A stretch of DNA of 64,000 nucleotides. Origin: Rhizobium sp. TH2. GTDB taxonomy: Bacteria; Pseudomonadota; Alphaproteobacteria; Rhizobiales; Rhizobiaceae. Made by a program: the position numbers and the translations under genes. The DNA is taken from NCBI RefSeq assembly GCF_024707525.1, contig NZ_CP062231.1:3782001-3846000 (forward strand), in the 5' to 3' direction. Positions 24,372 to 33,519 of the stretch are shown piece by piece. The notes beneath the pieces are model-generated. The model saw nothing but the letters and a program-made list of their open reading frames with translations. It did no database searches and was not told the DNA's origin. Position 1 is the stretch's first letter; each line of letters starts with the position of its first letter.

Positions 24372-24390
24372 TGTAACAGTTTTCGTTACA
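24372..24390. promoter_or_regulatory. Possible integrase arm-type sites, right end
   Basis: TGTAAC (24372-24377) and GTTACA (24385-24390) form an inverted repeat between the integrase gene and the tRNA. The same motifs appear inside the left end at 7411 and 7462. The remaining AT-rich sequence from 24169 to 24446 shows no gene. Confidence 0.35.
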
Positions 24391-24446
24391 GGCCAAGCCC
24401 GAAAACCGGATAAACCGTTGTATATATTACGGAAAATTGAAAGTAG

Positions 24447-24461
24447 TGGCGCACCCGACAG
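24447..24461. repeat. Right attachment-site repeat of the island
   Basis: TGGCGCACCCGACAG, identical to 7365-7379. In tRNA sense it covers the 3' side of the T-stem, the acceptor strand and the encoded CCA. Confidence 0.85.
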
Positions 24462-24523
24462 GATTCGAACCTGTGACCTTTGGAATCGGAATCCAACACT
24501 CTATCCAGCTGAGCTACGGGTGC
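24447..24523 (-). tRNA. tRNA-Arg (anticodon CCG)
   Basis: A 77-nt cloverleaf on the minus strand, including encoded CCA. The acceptor stem pairs GCACCCG with CGGGTGC; the anticodon stem TTGGA/TCCAA carries loop TTCCGAT, giving anticodon CCG for codon CGG; the T-loop is TTCGAAT. The gene is intact and serves as the island's integration target. Confidence 0.96.
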
Positions 24524-24623
24524 TTCGAGGTGGAAATTTCAGGAGATTCCACCTTGCCGGTATCGGTCTCATAGCCTGTTCGCGGGCGTTCTTCAATGCC
24601 TAATTGGCATCACGCGAAAGCCT

Positions 24624-26318
24624 TCAGGCCGAGGCGCCGAGAAGCGGCATCGCTTCGATCTGGATCGGTGCCGCCTGCCTCAGATGGAACGATAGAAGCG
24701 ACGGAATATCGACGTCGTAGCGCGCCGCGAGATCACGCCACCATTGATCGCGCTCGAAGATTTCAATCGCGGTGGCGGCGTGTTCCTGCGCCAGTTCCAG
24801 CTCGCCCATGCCCTGGTAGCAGCGCGACATGTAGAGGTGGCCGAAGGCATGGTCGGGATATTTCGACACCACGTTCTTCATATAGTGGACCGCGACGCCG
24901 TAATTGCCGATCTTCATATTGTAGTTTTCGATGAAGTTGACGCGCAGCTGCGCCTCGTAGGCGTAGGCTTCCAGTTTGACCGGATCGACGCCGGGGGCGC
25001 GGATGACCGATTTGGTCGCCACGAAATTGTCGTTGTCGGTATTCTCGATATAGCCGTTCTCGACGCAGATATCGTAGAGCCGGCTGCCGAAGATCGGGAT
25101 CGCCAGATAGACATGCACCCAGTCGAAGCCGTTCTCGATCAGCATCTCAAGCGTCTCGGCCCGGTGCTCGTCCTGCTCGCCGGGCAGGCCGGTGACGATG
25201 AAGACGTGGCTGCGGACATTGAACTTGCGCAGCGCCTCGACGGCGGGTCGGATCAGCTTCTTCTTCAGCGGCTTCTTGATGATGTTGTTGAGTACATGGT
25301 CGGAACCGGATTCGACGGCAAGCGCCACGGCCGAAACGCCGGCCTTGGCGAAAAGGTCGGCGACCTCCTCGTCGATCGCATAAACAGCCACGCCATTGGG
25401 GAATTCGAGCCGGATACCAAGCAAGGCGAGCTCCCGCAGCAGCGTCTTCGCGCGCTCCTTGTCGTGGAAGAAATGGTCGTCCTCGACCAGCAGCACCGTC
25501 ATGCCGAACTCGTCGCGCATGCGGATCACATCCTTGATGATCCGTTCGATGGTCATGAAACGCACATCGCGGCCATGCAGCGACGGATTGGAACAGAAGA
25601 CGCAGAGGAAGGGACAGCCGCGCGAGGTGTGGATCGCCATTTCGCGCTTCGGCATATCGACATAGCGCTTGTCGATACCGCGGTTGTTGTAATCGTTGAG
25701 ATCGACCATGCCATAGTTCATCTCGGGGATATCATCGAGATTGTCGATGAAGCTATGGCCCGGTTGCTTGCCCTTATCCGCGGATTCCCGATTGACCCAG
25801 GAGCGATGGGTCCGGATCACGGTTTCCGGATCGTCGGAATCGATCAGTTCCTTGAGCGGCAATTCGCCCTCGCCCTTGCAGATGGCATCGAGATCGGGGC
25901 ACTTTTCCAGCATCAGCTTGAAGGCCGCAGACGGCAGGCCGCCGCCACCGATCGTCAGCATGTTGGGGTCGAAGTCCTTGACCGCCTTGGCGAGCGACTG
26001 GATATAGCCGAAGGACGAATTGAACAGCGCCGAGATGCCGACGATATCGGGCTGGAATTCCTTCAATATCTCAACCAGTTCGGCATTGAACACCTGCTCG
26101 TAATTCTCGACGGAACGTTCCTCGACCAGCCGCTTGAGGGTGAGGTTGAAGTCAACGAGCCGGATTTCATCGAGATTGGTGCAGTAGCGCGTGAGATAGG
26201 CCTCCATCGATAGGATGCCGTATGGAATGGTGAAGGCCGGCAGGACGGATGCGCGCGACTTGTCGAGATAGTCGGCCGCGTTGAAATAGGGCGGGATCAC
26301 AAACAGCACTTTTTTCAT
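24624..26318 (-). CDS. B12-binding radical SAM protein with C-terminal TPR region
   Basis: 564 residues. The N-terminal cobalamin-binding Rossmann domain opens MKKVLFVIPPYFNAADYLDK and includes FQPDIVGISALFNSSFGYIQ. The radical SAM cluster motif CPFLCVFC lies at about residues 235-242 after HTSRG. About the last 100 residues read as tetratricopeptide-like repeats (YGVAVHYMKNVVSKYPDHAF, GHLYMSRCYQGMGELELAQE). Members of this class perform B12-dependent methylations or rearrangements; the substrate cannot be told. It is the last gene of a same-strand run, 95 bp after a sugar dehydrogenase gene. Confidence 0.85.
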   Translation of the reverse strand: MKKVLFVIPPYFNAADYLDKSRASVLPAFTIPYGILSMEAYLTRYCTNLDEIRLVDFNLTLKRLVEERSVENYEQVFNAELVEILKEFQPDIVGISALFNSSFGYIQSLAKAVKDFDPNMLTIGGGGLPSAAFKLMLEKCPDLDAICKGEGELPLKELIDSDDPETVIRTHRSWVNRESADKGKQPGHSFIDNLDDIPEMNYGMVDLNDYNNRGIDKRYVDMPKREMAIHTSRGCPFLCVFCSNPSLHGRDVRFMTIERIIKDVIRMRDEFGMTVLLVEDDHFFHDKERAKTLLRELALLGIRLEFPNGVAVYAIDEEVADLFAKAGVSAVALAVESGSDHVLNNIIKKPLKKKLIRPAVEALRKFNVRSHVFIVTGLPGEQDEHRAETLEMLIENGFDWVHVYLAIPIFGSRLYDICVENGYIENTDNDNFVATKSVIRAPGVDPVKLEAYAYEAQLRVNFIENYNMKIGNYGVAVHYMKNVVSKYPDHAFGHLYMSRCYQGMGELELAQEHAATAIEIFERDQWWRDLAARYDVDIPSLLSFHLRQAAPIQIEAMPLLGASA

Positions 26319-26413
26319 ATCGAAACGTCCCCGGCCGCTCCCGGCACGAGGTGGGAGGGCAAAACCGGGGCAAGGTTCGCAAATCGAGCTTTAGCGAGGC
26401 TGGCCGCAGCCAC

Positions 26414-27457
26414 TTAAAGCGCCATCTCCCGGCGCTCCTTGTCGGTGAGGAACGCGAGGTCGAGCGCCTTTTGCAGCGTGGCCGCATGGCGGAAATCCGG
26501 TTCGCCGTTGACGCCTGATTTCACCGCGTCGGCAAAGCGCATGTAGTTGGTCGGCACTGTGCCGGCGTCGATCTCGTCCCATTCAGCGTTCTCGGCGTCC
26601 TCGCCGATACAGGCGCGCAGCGCCGAGCCCTTCGGCGTGTGCTGCACCTCGATGCCGCCCTTGTCGCCATAGATCCTGAGGCGCAGGTCGTTGTAGTGCC
26701 CGGCGGCCCAGCGCGTGGCGTGGATCACGCCCAGTGCGCCATTGGAATAATCCACCGACATGACGAAGCTGTCATTGGCGTCGAGCGTATATTCGCCGAT
26801 CTTGCCGCCGTCGGCCTTGTCGTAGGTTTTCAGCCGGCCGAAGATGTGGCCGATCTCCAGGCCTGCACCGTAGGATGCGAAATCGAGGATGTGGATGCCG
26901 ATATCGCCCAGCACGCCGTTCGAACCGTGAGCGGTGGAGAGCCGCCACAGCCACTGGCTCTCGGTGCGCCAGTCGCCCCATTGCTTGGAGACAAGCCAAC
27001 TCTGCAGATAGGAGGCCTCGACATGCTTGACGAAGCCGATATCGCCCGAGCGCACCATTTCGCGCGCCCGCTGTAGCGGAGCGACATTGCGATAGGTGAG
27101 ATTGACCATGTTGATGAGGCCGGCGGCTTCGGCGGCCTCGGTCATTTCCATCGCCTGGGCATAGGTCTCGGCGAGCGGCTTCTCGCAGAACTGATGCTTG
27201 CCGGCTTCGATGAGACGCATCGTGGTGGGATAATGCGCGCGGTCGGGCGTGACATTGGTCACCGCGTCGAACTCGCCCCACGCGATCGCGTCGTCGAGTG
27301 AGGTGAAGGTGCGGCCGATGCCGTGCTTTTCGGCAAACATTGCCGCGCGCGCGGGATCGACATCGACGGCCGCGACCATCTCCACGTCCTGGATATATTT
27401 GAAGTTTTCGGCATGGTTGTTGGCCATGCCGCCGGTGCCAAGAACGAGAAGGCGCAT
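26414..27457 (-). CDS. Gfo/Idh/MocA-family NAD(P)-dependent oxidoreductase
   Basis: 347 residues. The N-terminal Rossmann motif is LLVLGTGGMANNHAENF. The family signature EKP (HQFCEKPLAETYAQAMEM) is at about residues 93-110, and the substrate domain includes GVLGDIGIHILDFASYGAG. Such enzymes oxidise or reduce sugar hydroxyls. It lies 21 bp after the ThuA-like gene, mirroring the thuA-thuB pairing of rhizobial disaccharide loci, so a ThuB-like 3-keto-sugar role is a reasonable inference. Confidence 0.9.
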   Translation of the reverse strand: MRLLVLGTGGMANNHAENFKYIQDVEMVAAVDVDPARAAMFAEKHGIGRTFTSLDDAIAWGEFDAVTNVTPDRAHYPTTMRLIEAGKHQFCEKPLAETYAQAMEMTEAAEAAGLINMVNLTYRNVAPLQRAREMVRSGDIGFVKHVEASYLQSWLVSKQWGDWRTESQWLWRLSTAHGSNGVLGDIGIHILDFASYGAGLEIGHIFGRLKTYDKADGGKIGEYTLDANDSFVMSVDYSNGALGVIHATRWAAGHYNDLRLRIYGDKGGIEVQHTPKGSALRACIGEDAENAEWDEIDAGTVPTNYMRFADAVKSGVNGEPDFRHAATLQKALDLAFLTDKERREMAL

Positions 27458-27478
27458 GTCAGCTCTCCGCTCCCTGGC

Positions 27479-28261
27479 TCACTTGTAGCCTTCCTCACCC
27501 GGCGCATGCAGCTTGGGGCCACGCTCGGTGATTGGCTCCGGCGCCTTCTCGACAGGCACGTTCCCGTAATGAACAGCCGTGTTGCGATTGTTGGCGTTGT
27601 AGGCCCATTTCACCGCGTTGCGCAGCACATGCTGCACCGGCGCCTGGTGATAGGTCGGATAAGTCTCGTGGCCGGGACGGAAATAGAAGACGTTGCCGTT
27701 GCCACGGCGGTAGGTCAGGCCGGAGCGGAACACTTCACCGCCCTGGAACCAGGAGATGAACACGGTTTCGAGCGGCTCAGGCACATCGAAGTGCTCGCCA
27801 TACATTTCCTCATTTTCGATCGCGAAACCGTCGCCGAGGCCCTGGGCAATCGGATGGCCGGGATTGGTGACCCAGATTCGCTCGCGCTCACCGGCCTCGC
27901 GCCACTTCAGGTCACAGGGCGTGCCCATCAGCCGCTTGAATATCTTCGAGAAATGCCCGGAATGCAGCACGATCAGGCCCATGCCTTCCCAGACGCGCTT
28001 GGCAACGCGCTCGACGATCTCGTCATTGACTGCGCCGTGGTCCTTATGGCCCCACCAGATCAACACATCGGTCTCATCGAGCCGCGCCTGCGGCAGGCCA
28101 TGCTCGTCTTGCTCAAGCGTCGCCGTGGTGGCGGAAATCGCACTGTCGGTGTTAAGCGCATCGGCAATCGTCGTGTGCATCCCCTTGGGATAGATCTCGG
28201 CGACCACCGCGTTTATGCGCTCGTGGATATTCTCACCCCAAACCACTGTCCGGATGGCCAT
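27479..28261 (-). CDS. ThuA-like trehalose-utilisation family protein
   Basis: 260 residues from the ATG at 28261 (AGGAG upstream); the frame extends to 28330. The glutamine-amidotransferase-like fold is marked by [41 protein letters not shown] and [14 protein letters not shown]. ThuA proteins act with ThuB on 3-keto disaccharides. A LacI-type palindrome lies 42 bp upstream of the start. Confidence 0.88.
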   Translation of the reverse strand: MAIRTVVWGENIHERINAVVAEIYPKGMHTTIADALNTDSAISATTATLEQDEHGLPQARLDETDVLIWWGHKDHGAVNDEIVERVAKRVWEGMGLIVLHSGHFSKIFKRLMGTPCDLKWREAGERERIWVTNPGHPIAQGLGDGFAIENEEMYGEHFDVPEPLETVFISWFQGGEVFRSGLTYRRGNGNVFYFRPGHETYPTYHQAPVQHVLRNAVKWAYNANNRNTAVHYGNVPVEKAPEPITERGPKLHAPGEEGYK

Positions 28262-28302
28262 GTCCTGTCTCCTGCTGTCTTTGCTGAAACGCCTCCGAGA
28301 AT

Positions 28303-28318
28303 TTGAAAGCGCTTTCAA
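28303..28318. promoter_or_regulatory. LacI-family operator palindrome upstream of thuA-like gene
   Basis: TTGAAAGCGCTTTCAA is a perfect 16-bp palindrome with the central CG typical of LacI-type operators. It differs from the palindrome beside the local lacI gene at 34599. Confidence 0.65.
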
Positions 28319-28399
28319 TTTTTGATACAATAAAACCTTGCCAGCCGACTCGCAAGGCCTCCTCTTTGAGGAAAACCGTTGACGCGTGAAAATGTTCGT

Positions 28400-29464
28400 T
28401 CAGATCCGCTTTCCGGTCTCGGGATCGAACAGATGCACAAGGTCGGAACGGATTTCGACACGCAGCTTGTCGCCTGGCCTCACCCGTTCGCGGCCCTGTT
28501 CGACCAGCGTCAGTTCGGGGTCATTTCCCATCACGATATAGGTCAGCGATCCCGTCGATTCGATCATCGTCACCGGCAGTTCAAAACCGCCCTCGCCCTG
28601 GTGGACGACCGTGAGATGCTCGGGGCGCAAGCCGGTCACGACCTTGCGCCCGGCGCCTACCTCCTGCCCTGCTGCGATCTTCGGCTTGCCGACGATCTCA
28701 AGCTCAACCATATCGCCACCAACCCCGACGCCATCGACGAAGTTCATCGCCGGCGAACCGATGAATCCGGCCACGAACCTGTTCGCCGGACGGTCGTAGA
28801 GTTCGAGCGGCGCGCCCTGTTGCTCGATGACGCCGTCGCGCATGACCACAACATGGTCGGCCATGGTCATCGCCTCGATCTGGTCATGCGTGACATAGAC
28901 CGAGGTCGCGCCCAGCCGGTCATGCAGGGAGCGGATTTCCTTGCGCATCGATACACGCAGCGCGGCATCGAGATTGGACAGCGGCTCGTCGAACAGGAAG
29001 GCTTGTGGGTTACGGATGATGGCGCGCCCCATGGCGACGCGCTGACGCTGACCGCCCGAGAGTTGGCGCGGGTAGCGGGCAAGCAAGCCCGTCAGCCCGG
29101 TGATGCCCGCCACGTCCTCGGCCTTCTTCTTGGCCTCGGGCTTGGCGACCCCGCGCATGCGCAGTGAATAAGTGAGGTTTTCCTCGACCGTCATATGCGG
29201 ATAAAGCGCATAGGACTGGAAGACCATGGCGATGTCGCGCTTGCGCGGCGGCATGTTGGTCATCTCTTCGCCGGCGATCGTCATCGAGCCGCTGGTGATC
29301 TTTTCTAGCCCCGCAAGCGACCGGAGCAGCGTGGATTTCCCGCATCCGGATGGCCCGACCAGGGCCACGAAACGGCCCTTGGGAATGGAGAGATGGATAT
29401 CCCTCAGCGCGTGGTAGGCGCCATAATGCTTGTTGACGTTGATCAGTTCGATCTGGGCGGTCAT
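28400..29464 (-). CDS. Sugar ABC transporter ATPase (MalK/UgpC family)
   Basis: 354 residues from the ATG at 29464, which overlaps the previous stop by 4 bp; the longer frame to 29572 is rejected. Walker A GPSGCGKST (about residues 37-45), signature LSGGQRQRVAMGRAI, and Walker B FLFDEPLSNLD are intact. The C-terminal 120 residues form the TOBE-type regulatory domain with GLRPEHLTVV. It powers the two permeases encoded just upstream. Confidence 0.95.
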   Translation of the reverse strand: MTAQIELINVNKHYGAYHALRDIHLSIPKGRFVALVGPSGCGKSTLLRSLAGLEKITSGSMTIAGEEMTNMPPRKRDIAMVFQSYALYPHMTVEENLTYSLRMRGVAKPEAKKKAEDVAGITGLTGLLARYPRQLSGGQRQRVAMGRAIIRNPQAFLFDEPLSNLDAALRVSMRKEIRSLHDRLGATSVYVTHDQIEAMTMADHVVVMRDGVIEQQGAPLELYDRPANRFVAGFIGSPAMNFVDGVGVGGDMVELEIVGKPKIAAGQEVGAGRKVVTGLRPEHLTVVHQGEGGFELPVTMIESTGSLTYIVMGNDPELTLVEQGRERVRPGDKLRVEIRSDLVHLFDPETGKRI

Positions 29465-30288
29465 TTGAGCGCTCCCGATGTGAGGCCGGAGACGATCCGG
29501 CGCTGCAGAAGGATGAAGATGGCTAGGATCGGCGTCACATACATGGTGGCAAACGCCATGATGTTGTTCCATTCATTCGTATTGGGACCCATGAAGGAAT
29601 TGAGCCCCACGCTGGCCGGCTGGTATTCGATCGCCTGGATGATCGACTTCGAATAGACGAACTCGCCAAAGGCCTGCATAAAGATCAGGATCGCCGAAAC
29701 CAGGATGCCGTTTCGCGCCAATGGCAGCGCGATATGGAAGAAGGCGCCGAAGCGGGAATTGCCGTCGACCAGTGCGGCTTCTTCGAGTTCGATCGGCACG
29801 CTCATGAAGGTCGCGCGCACCAGCACCACGAAGAACGGCATGCTTTTGGCCGCGATCGCGATGATGACGGCGAGTCTCGGATATTCCAGAATGCCAATCT
29901 GCGAGTAACCGACGAAGATCGGCGTGATCATCAATGACGCAGGCAAGACCTGCAGCATCAATATGAGAAACAGGCCGATGTCGATCCAGCCGTTGCGATA
30001 GCGCGCCAGCACATAGGCGCAGCCGGTTCCCAGAACCGCGATCAGCAGCACCGAGCCCGACGCGATCAGCAGCGAATTCCACATATAGCGGCCGACCTGG
30101 CGGCTCTCCCAGACCGCGCCGAAAATGCCCCATTGCGGGTCCGACGGCCAGAAGCTGGGCGGCGTGGCGAACATCGCCGAGCCGCTTTTCAGCGTCGTCA
30201 CATACATCCAGTAGAGCGGGAAGAGATAGATCGCCGCCAGCAGGATGGCGATCGCCAGCATCAGGCGGTTCTTGAAGGTCTCGCTCAT
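29461..30288 (-). CDS. Sugar ABC transporter permease (MalG family)
   Basis: 275 residues with six membrane segments. The EAA loop is ELEEAALVDGNSRFGAFFHI (about residues 165-184). It overlaps both neighbours by 4 bp, so the cassette is translationally coupled. Confidence 0.93.
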   Translation of the reverse strand: MSETFKNRLMLAIAILLAAIYLFPLYWMYVTTLKSGSAMFATPPSFWPSDPQWGIFGAVWESRQVGRYMWNSLLIASGSVLLIAVLGTGCAYVLARYRNGWIDIGLFLILMLQVLPASLMITPIFVGYSQIGILEYPRLAVIIAIAAKSMPFFVVLVRATFMSVPIELEEAALVDGNSRFGAFFHIALPLARNGILVSAILIFMQAFGEFVYSKSIIQAIEYQPASVGLNSFMGPNTNEWNNIMAFATMYVTPILAIFILLQRRIVSGLTSGALK

Positions 30289-31187
30289 CCTCGTATCTCC
30301 TGGCGCGTCGAGCGCACATAGATGACCGAGGCGATCATCACGAATATGATCATGATGACGGAGATCGTCGCGCCTTGGGCGAAATCATATTGCCGGAATG
30401 ACAGATCCCAAGCCCAGTATTGCGTGACATTGGACGAATTATTCGGCCCGCCCGAGGTGATCGCCGCGAAGAGATCGAACTGCTGCAGCGTGAAGATCAG
30501 GCCGAGCGAGATGATGGCCCCGATCGTCGAGCGCATCATCGGCAAAGTGATGGTCCAGAACCGCTGCCACACCGTCGCGCCATCGAGTTCGGCCGCCTCG
30601 TAGAGGTCTTTGGGAATGCCCGACAGGCCGACCGACAGCAGGATCATGTTGAAGGAGGTGCCGAGCCAGATGTTGGCGATGATCACCGCCCAGAGAGAGT
30701 AGTTCGGGTCGGAGCGCCAGAAGATGTTGCCCGATATGATGCCGGTTTCGCGCAGGAAATAATTGAGCACGCCGAAGTCGCCCGACAGGATCCAGTTCCA
30801 GATCGCACCGACGACGAGACCGGGCATGACCCAGGACACGAGAAAGAGGCCGCGCATCCAGCTCGAACCGGGAAAACCGTTCCAGAAGAACAGCGCAAGC
30901 CCGAAGCCGATCATGAACTGGCCGGCGATCGAGGATATGACGAAGAGCGCGGTATTGCCGAGGATCGGCCATGTCTCGCGCTGCGAAAAAAGCGTCACGT
31001 AGTTCTTGAAGCCGACGAAGGGCCGCGCAAACGTGCCCAGCGAGAACATGTCCACTTCTTGGAAGCTCATCACCACATTGTAGATCAGCGGCAGGCCGGA
31101 CATCAAAAACAGGAAGCCGAGCGGAAAGGCCACGAGGCCGATATCGAAGCCGCGTCCGTCCGTGATGCTCGATAGGATTCTCTTCAT
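30285..31187 (-). CDS. Sugar ABC transporter permease (MalF family)
   Basis: 300 residues from the ATG at 31187, preferred over 31244 because it starts directly before the first helix region (MKRILSSITDGRGFDIGLVA). The EAA loop is DLYEAAELDGATVWQRFWTI. It forms the channel with the MalG-type subunit. Confidence 0.93.
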   Translation of the reverse strand: MKRILSSITDGRGFDIGLVAFPLGFLFLMSGLPLIYNVVMSFQEVDMFSLGTFARPFVGFKNYVTLFSQRETWPILGNTALFVISSIAGQFMIGFGLALFFWNGFPGSSWMRGLFLVSWVMPGLVVGAIWNWILSGDFGVLNYFLRETGIISGNIFWRSDPNYSLWAVIIANIWLGTSFNMILLSVGLSGIPKDLYEAAELDGATVWQRFWTITLPMMRSTIGAIISLGLIFTLQQFDLFAAITSGGPNNSSNVTQYWAWDLSFRQYDFAQGATISVIMIIFVMIASVIYVRSTRQEIRG

Positions 31188-31309
31188 GGGAAGCCACCCG
31201 CGCCTTGAGTGTGCCTCTCCCAGGCCGCCCGCCACTGGAAGCAAACGGACGGCCCTTCGGGAGGAGCTGTAGGCCGGAGGCTATCCCCCGGCCGTGTGGA
31301 TCATACAGG

Positions 31310-32542
31310 TCAGCCGAGCACCGCGGAGATCTTCTCCGCCGCCTGGTCGAGCGCATCCTTGGCGCTCATCTGGCCGGTCAGCGCGCCCTGGATGGCATCC
31401 TGGATCGCCTTGGAGATCTTCGGCCAGGCCGGATGCGGACCGCGCGGCTGGGCATATTTCAGCTGTTCGAGGAAGACCTTGAGTGCGTCGTCCTTGAGCT
31501 TCTTGCCGGTCGCCGGAATGGTGATGTCGGAGCGCGCCGGCAACTGGCCGAACTTCTCGAACATCGTGCTGTCCTGGCTGACGAAATATTCCAGCACCTT
31601 GAAGGCCTCATCCGGATGCTGGGTATTGGAGAAGATCGCCCAGTTGAAATCGCCCATCGCCGACGAGCGCGCCGCGCCCGGCTCGGGCACCGGCAGCAGC
31701 GCCACGCCCCAGTCGAACTTCGCCTCGTCCATCATGCGGTCGAGTTCCCAGGGACCCGAGATCGCCATGGCGGCGTTGCCCGAATTGAACGTGCCGGTCG
31801 AATCCCATTGGCCGCGTGTCAGCGAATCCGGCGAAGCAAGCTTCTCGTCCATGACGGTCTTCCACACTTCGAGCGCCTTGACAGCACCCGGAGCGTTGAT
31901 CTTCTCATAGCTACCACCGGCCATCTGGGCCCAGGGCAGGAACTGGAACGTGCCCTCTTCGCTTGCTTTCGCCGAGAACGCCAGACCATAGACGTTCTTC
32001 GACGGATCGGTCAGCTTGCGGGCATATTCGACCAATTGGTCCCATGTCTCGGGCGGGCTGTTCGGATCGAGGCCGGCCGCCTTGTACATATCCTTGTTGT
32101 AGTAGAGCGCGATCGTGTTGGTGGCCTTCGGCACGCCGAAATACTTGTCGTCCCACATCACGGATTTCAGCGGCCCGGGGAAATAATTCTCCGGCTTGAT
32201 GACCTGCGAAGCCTTGATCCTGTCGGTCAGGTCGAGAAAGGCGCCGCGCGACGAGAAGAGCGCATGTTCGGGATTGTCGACGGCGATGATATCGGGTGCC
32301 TGACCGGTCGAAAAGGCGCGCATCGCCTCGCTCACCACGTCGTCGAACTGGATCTGGCGGAATTCCACCGTGATGCCGTTCTTGAGGTCGTTGAACTGCT
32401 TGACGAGATTGGGCGCCGGCTGGATGTCGCGGTCGAGCGCCCAGACGGTGATCTTGACGTCTTCCGCCTTGGCGGAAAGCCCGACGGCGGAAACGGATGC
32501 CAGCGCAAGCGCGCCCGCGATGAAGAATTTCCTGATGCTCAT
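31310..32542 (-). CDS. Sugar ABC transporter substrate-binding protein (family 1)
   Basis: 410 residues from the ATG at 32542 with GGAGGA 8 bases upstream. The signal peptide ends about LSAKAED. Mature sequence [14 protein letters not shown] and later [14 protein letters not shown] is typical of extracellular family 1 binding proteins for mono- and oligosaccharides. The ligand is probably the sugar oxidised by the flanking dehydrogenases. Confidence 0.93.
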   Translation of the reverse strand: MSIRKFFIAGALALASVSAVGLSAKAEDVKITVWALDRDIQPAPNLVKQFNDLKNGITVEFRQIQFDDVVSEAMRAFSTGQAPDIIAVDNPEHALFSSRGAFLDLTDRIKASQVIKPENYFPGPLKSVMWDDKYFGVPKATNTIALYYNKDMYKAAGLDPNSPPETWDQLVEYARKLTDPSKNVYGLAFSAKASEEGTFQFLPWAQMAGGSYEKINAPGAVKALEVWKTVMDEKLASPDSLTRGQWDSTGTFNSGNAAMAISGPWELDRMMDEAKFDWGVALLPVPEPGAARSSAMGDFNWAIFSNTQHPDEAFKVLEYFVSQDSTMFEKFGQLPARSDITIPATGKKLKDDALKVFLEQLKYAQPRGPHPAWPKISKAIQDAIQGALTGQMSAKDALDQAAEKISAVLG

Positions 32543-32612
32543 GTCTTCCTCCACTGGGGTTGGTTCAAAAAACCCGGCCGCGCCCTCCTCTGGCAGGCGG
32601 CCGGGGCATTCC

Positions 32613-33515
32613 TCATTGCGGGTCGGTCACGAAATCCCCGCCCCGGCAATTCTTGAGATAGTTGAGCGCATGGACCTGGCCGGTCATTTCAAGCGCATCG
32701 CGATAGACCGGATCGTGCCAGCCTTCGATGTCGATGGAGCCGGACCAGCCGGCGAGCCGGAGTTCGGAAATCACGTCCGTCCAATTGGTGTCACCGAAGC
32801 CCGGCGTCCGCATGAAGACGAATTTCTCCTTGCCGAAGATCCCGTGTTCCTTGATCACATCCCAGCGAATTGTGGCGTCCTTGCCGTGGACATGGAAAAT
32901 CTTCGACACCCATTTGCGGATCTGCGGGATCGGTTCGATCAGATAGACCATCTGGTGGCAGGGCTCCCATTCGAGCCCGATATTGTCGAACGGCGTCTCG
33001 TTGAACATCAGTTCCCACGCATCCGGGTTGTGAGCGATGTTCCAGTCGCCGGTCTGCCAGTTGCCATCCATGGCGCAGTTTTCGAAGGCGATCTTGACGC
33101 CCTTGTCTTCGGCGCGTTTGGCCAAATCGGTCCAGACCTGCTTGTAGCGCGGCAGGCTGTCGGTCAGCACCTTGCCGCGGATGCGGCCGGTGAAGCCGGC
33201 GACGCAGGTCGCGCCGAAATGATGCGCATTGTCGATGCAATCCTTCCAGCCCTGCAGCGTATCGAGATCGATCGTCGTTTCCTCGAGCGGATTGCCGAAC
33301 ATGCCGAGCGTCGAAATGGTGATGTCGCGATTGCCGATGGCATCGACGCAACGCTTGCCGAGTTCGGCGAGATCCTGGCCATTCGTCGTCTGCCAGAAGA
33401 ACGGCTCGAAGCTCTCGAAACCCATATCGGCGATCTGGCCGATACGCTCCGCCGCCTTGCCTCCATTGCCGCGCACCATGGTGCCAACACGGATCTTCTT
33501 TGCCGGATCGCTCAC
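32613..33515 (-). CDS. Sugar phosphate isomerase/epimerase (xylose isomerase-like TIM barrel)
   Basis: 300 residues. TIM-barrel strands include [48 protein letters not shown] and [11 protein letters not shown]; the acidic residues in FENC, LEWEPCH and IDIEGWH fit the metal site. It lies 5 bp after a Gfo/Idh dehydrogenase gene, a pairing usual in keto-sugar and inositol-like catabolism. Confidence 0.88.
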   Translation of the reverse strand: MSDPAKKIRVGTMVRGNGGKAAERIGQIADMGFESFEPFFWQTTNGQDLAELGKRCVDAIGNRDITISTLGMFGNPLEETTIDLDTLQGWKDCIDNAHHFGATCVAGFTGRIRGKVLTDSLPRYKQVWTDLAKRAEDKGVKIAFENCAMDGNWQTGDWNIAHNPDAWELMFNETPFDNIGLEWEPCHQMVYLIEPIPQIRKWVSKIFHVHGKDATIRWDVIKEHGIFGKEKFVFMRTPGFGDTNWTDVISELRLAGWSGSIDIEGWHDPVYRDALEMTGQVHALNYLKNCRGGDFVTDPQ

Positions 33516-33519
33516 GTCT

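Larger units (their letters stand above)
7365..24461. mobile_element. 17.1-kb genomic island integrated in tRNA-Arg(CCG)
   Basis: The element is bounded by the 15-bp direct repeat TGGCGCACCCGACAG at 7365-7379 and 24447-24461. The right copy is the 3' end of an intact tRNA-Arg gene. A tyrosine integrase gene lies just inside the right end with its N-terminus facing the tRNA, the standard arrangement. Sequence inside is visibly more AT-rich and denser in small genes than the flanks. It contains no capsid, terminase, tail or conjugation genes. The integrase is frameshifted, so the island is probably immobile on its own. Confidence 0.88.

Noticed and set aside
7365..24461. Prophage or ICE
   Set aside because: No capsid, portal, terminase, tail, lysis, relaxase or secretion genes were found.
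24744..26213. 489-codon plus-strand ORF opposite the radical SAM gene
   Set aside because: Antisense shadow; the opposite strand has clear catalytic motifs.
31205..32656. Plus-strand ORF opposite the sugar-binding protein
   Set aside because: Antisense shadow; no protein-like composition.
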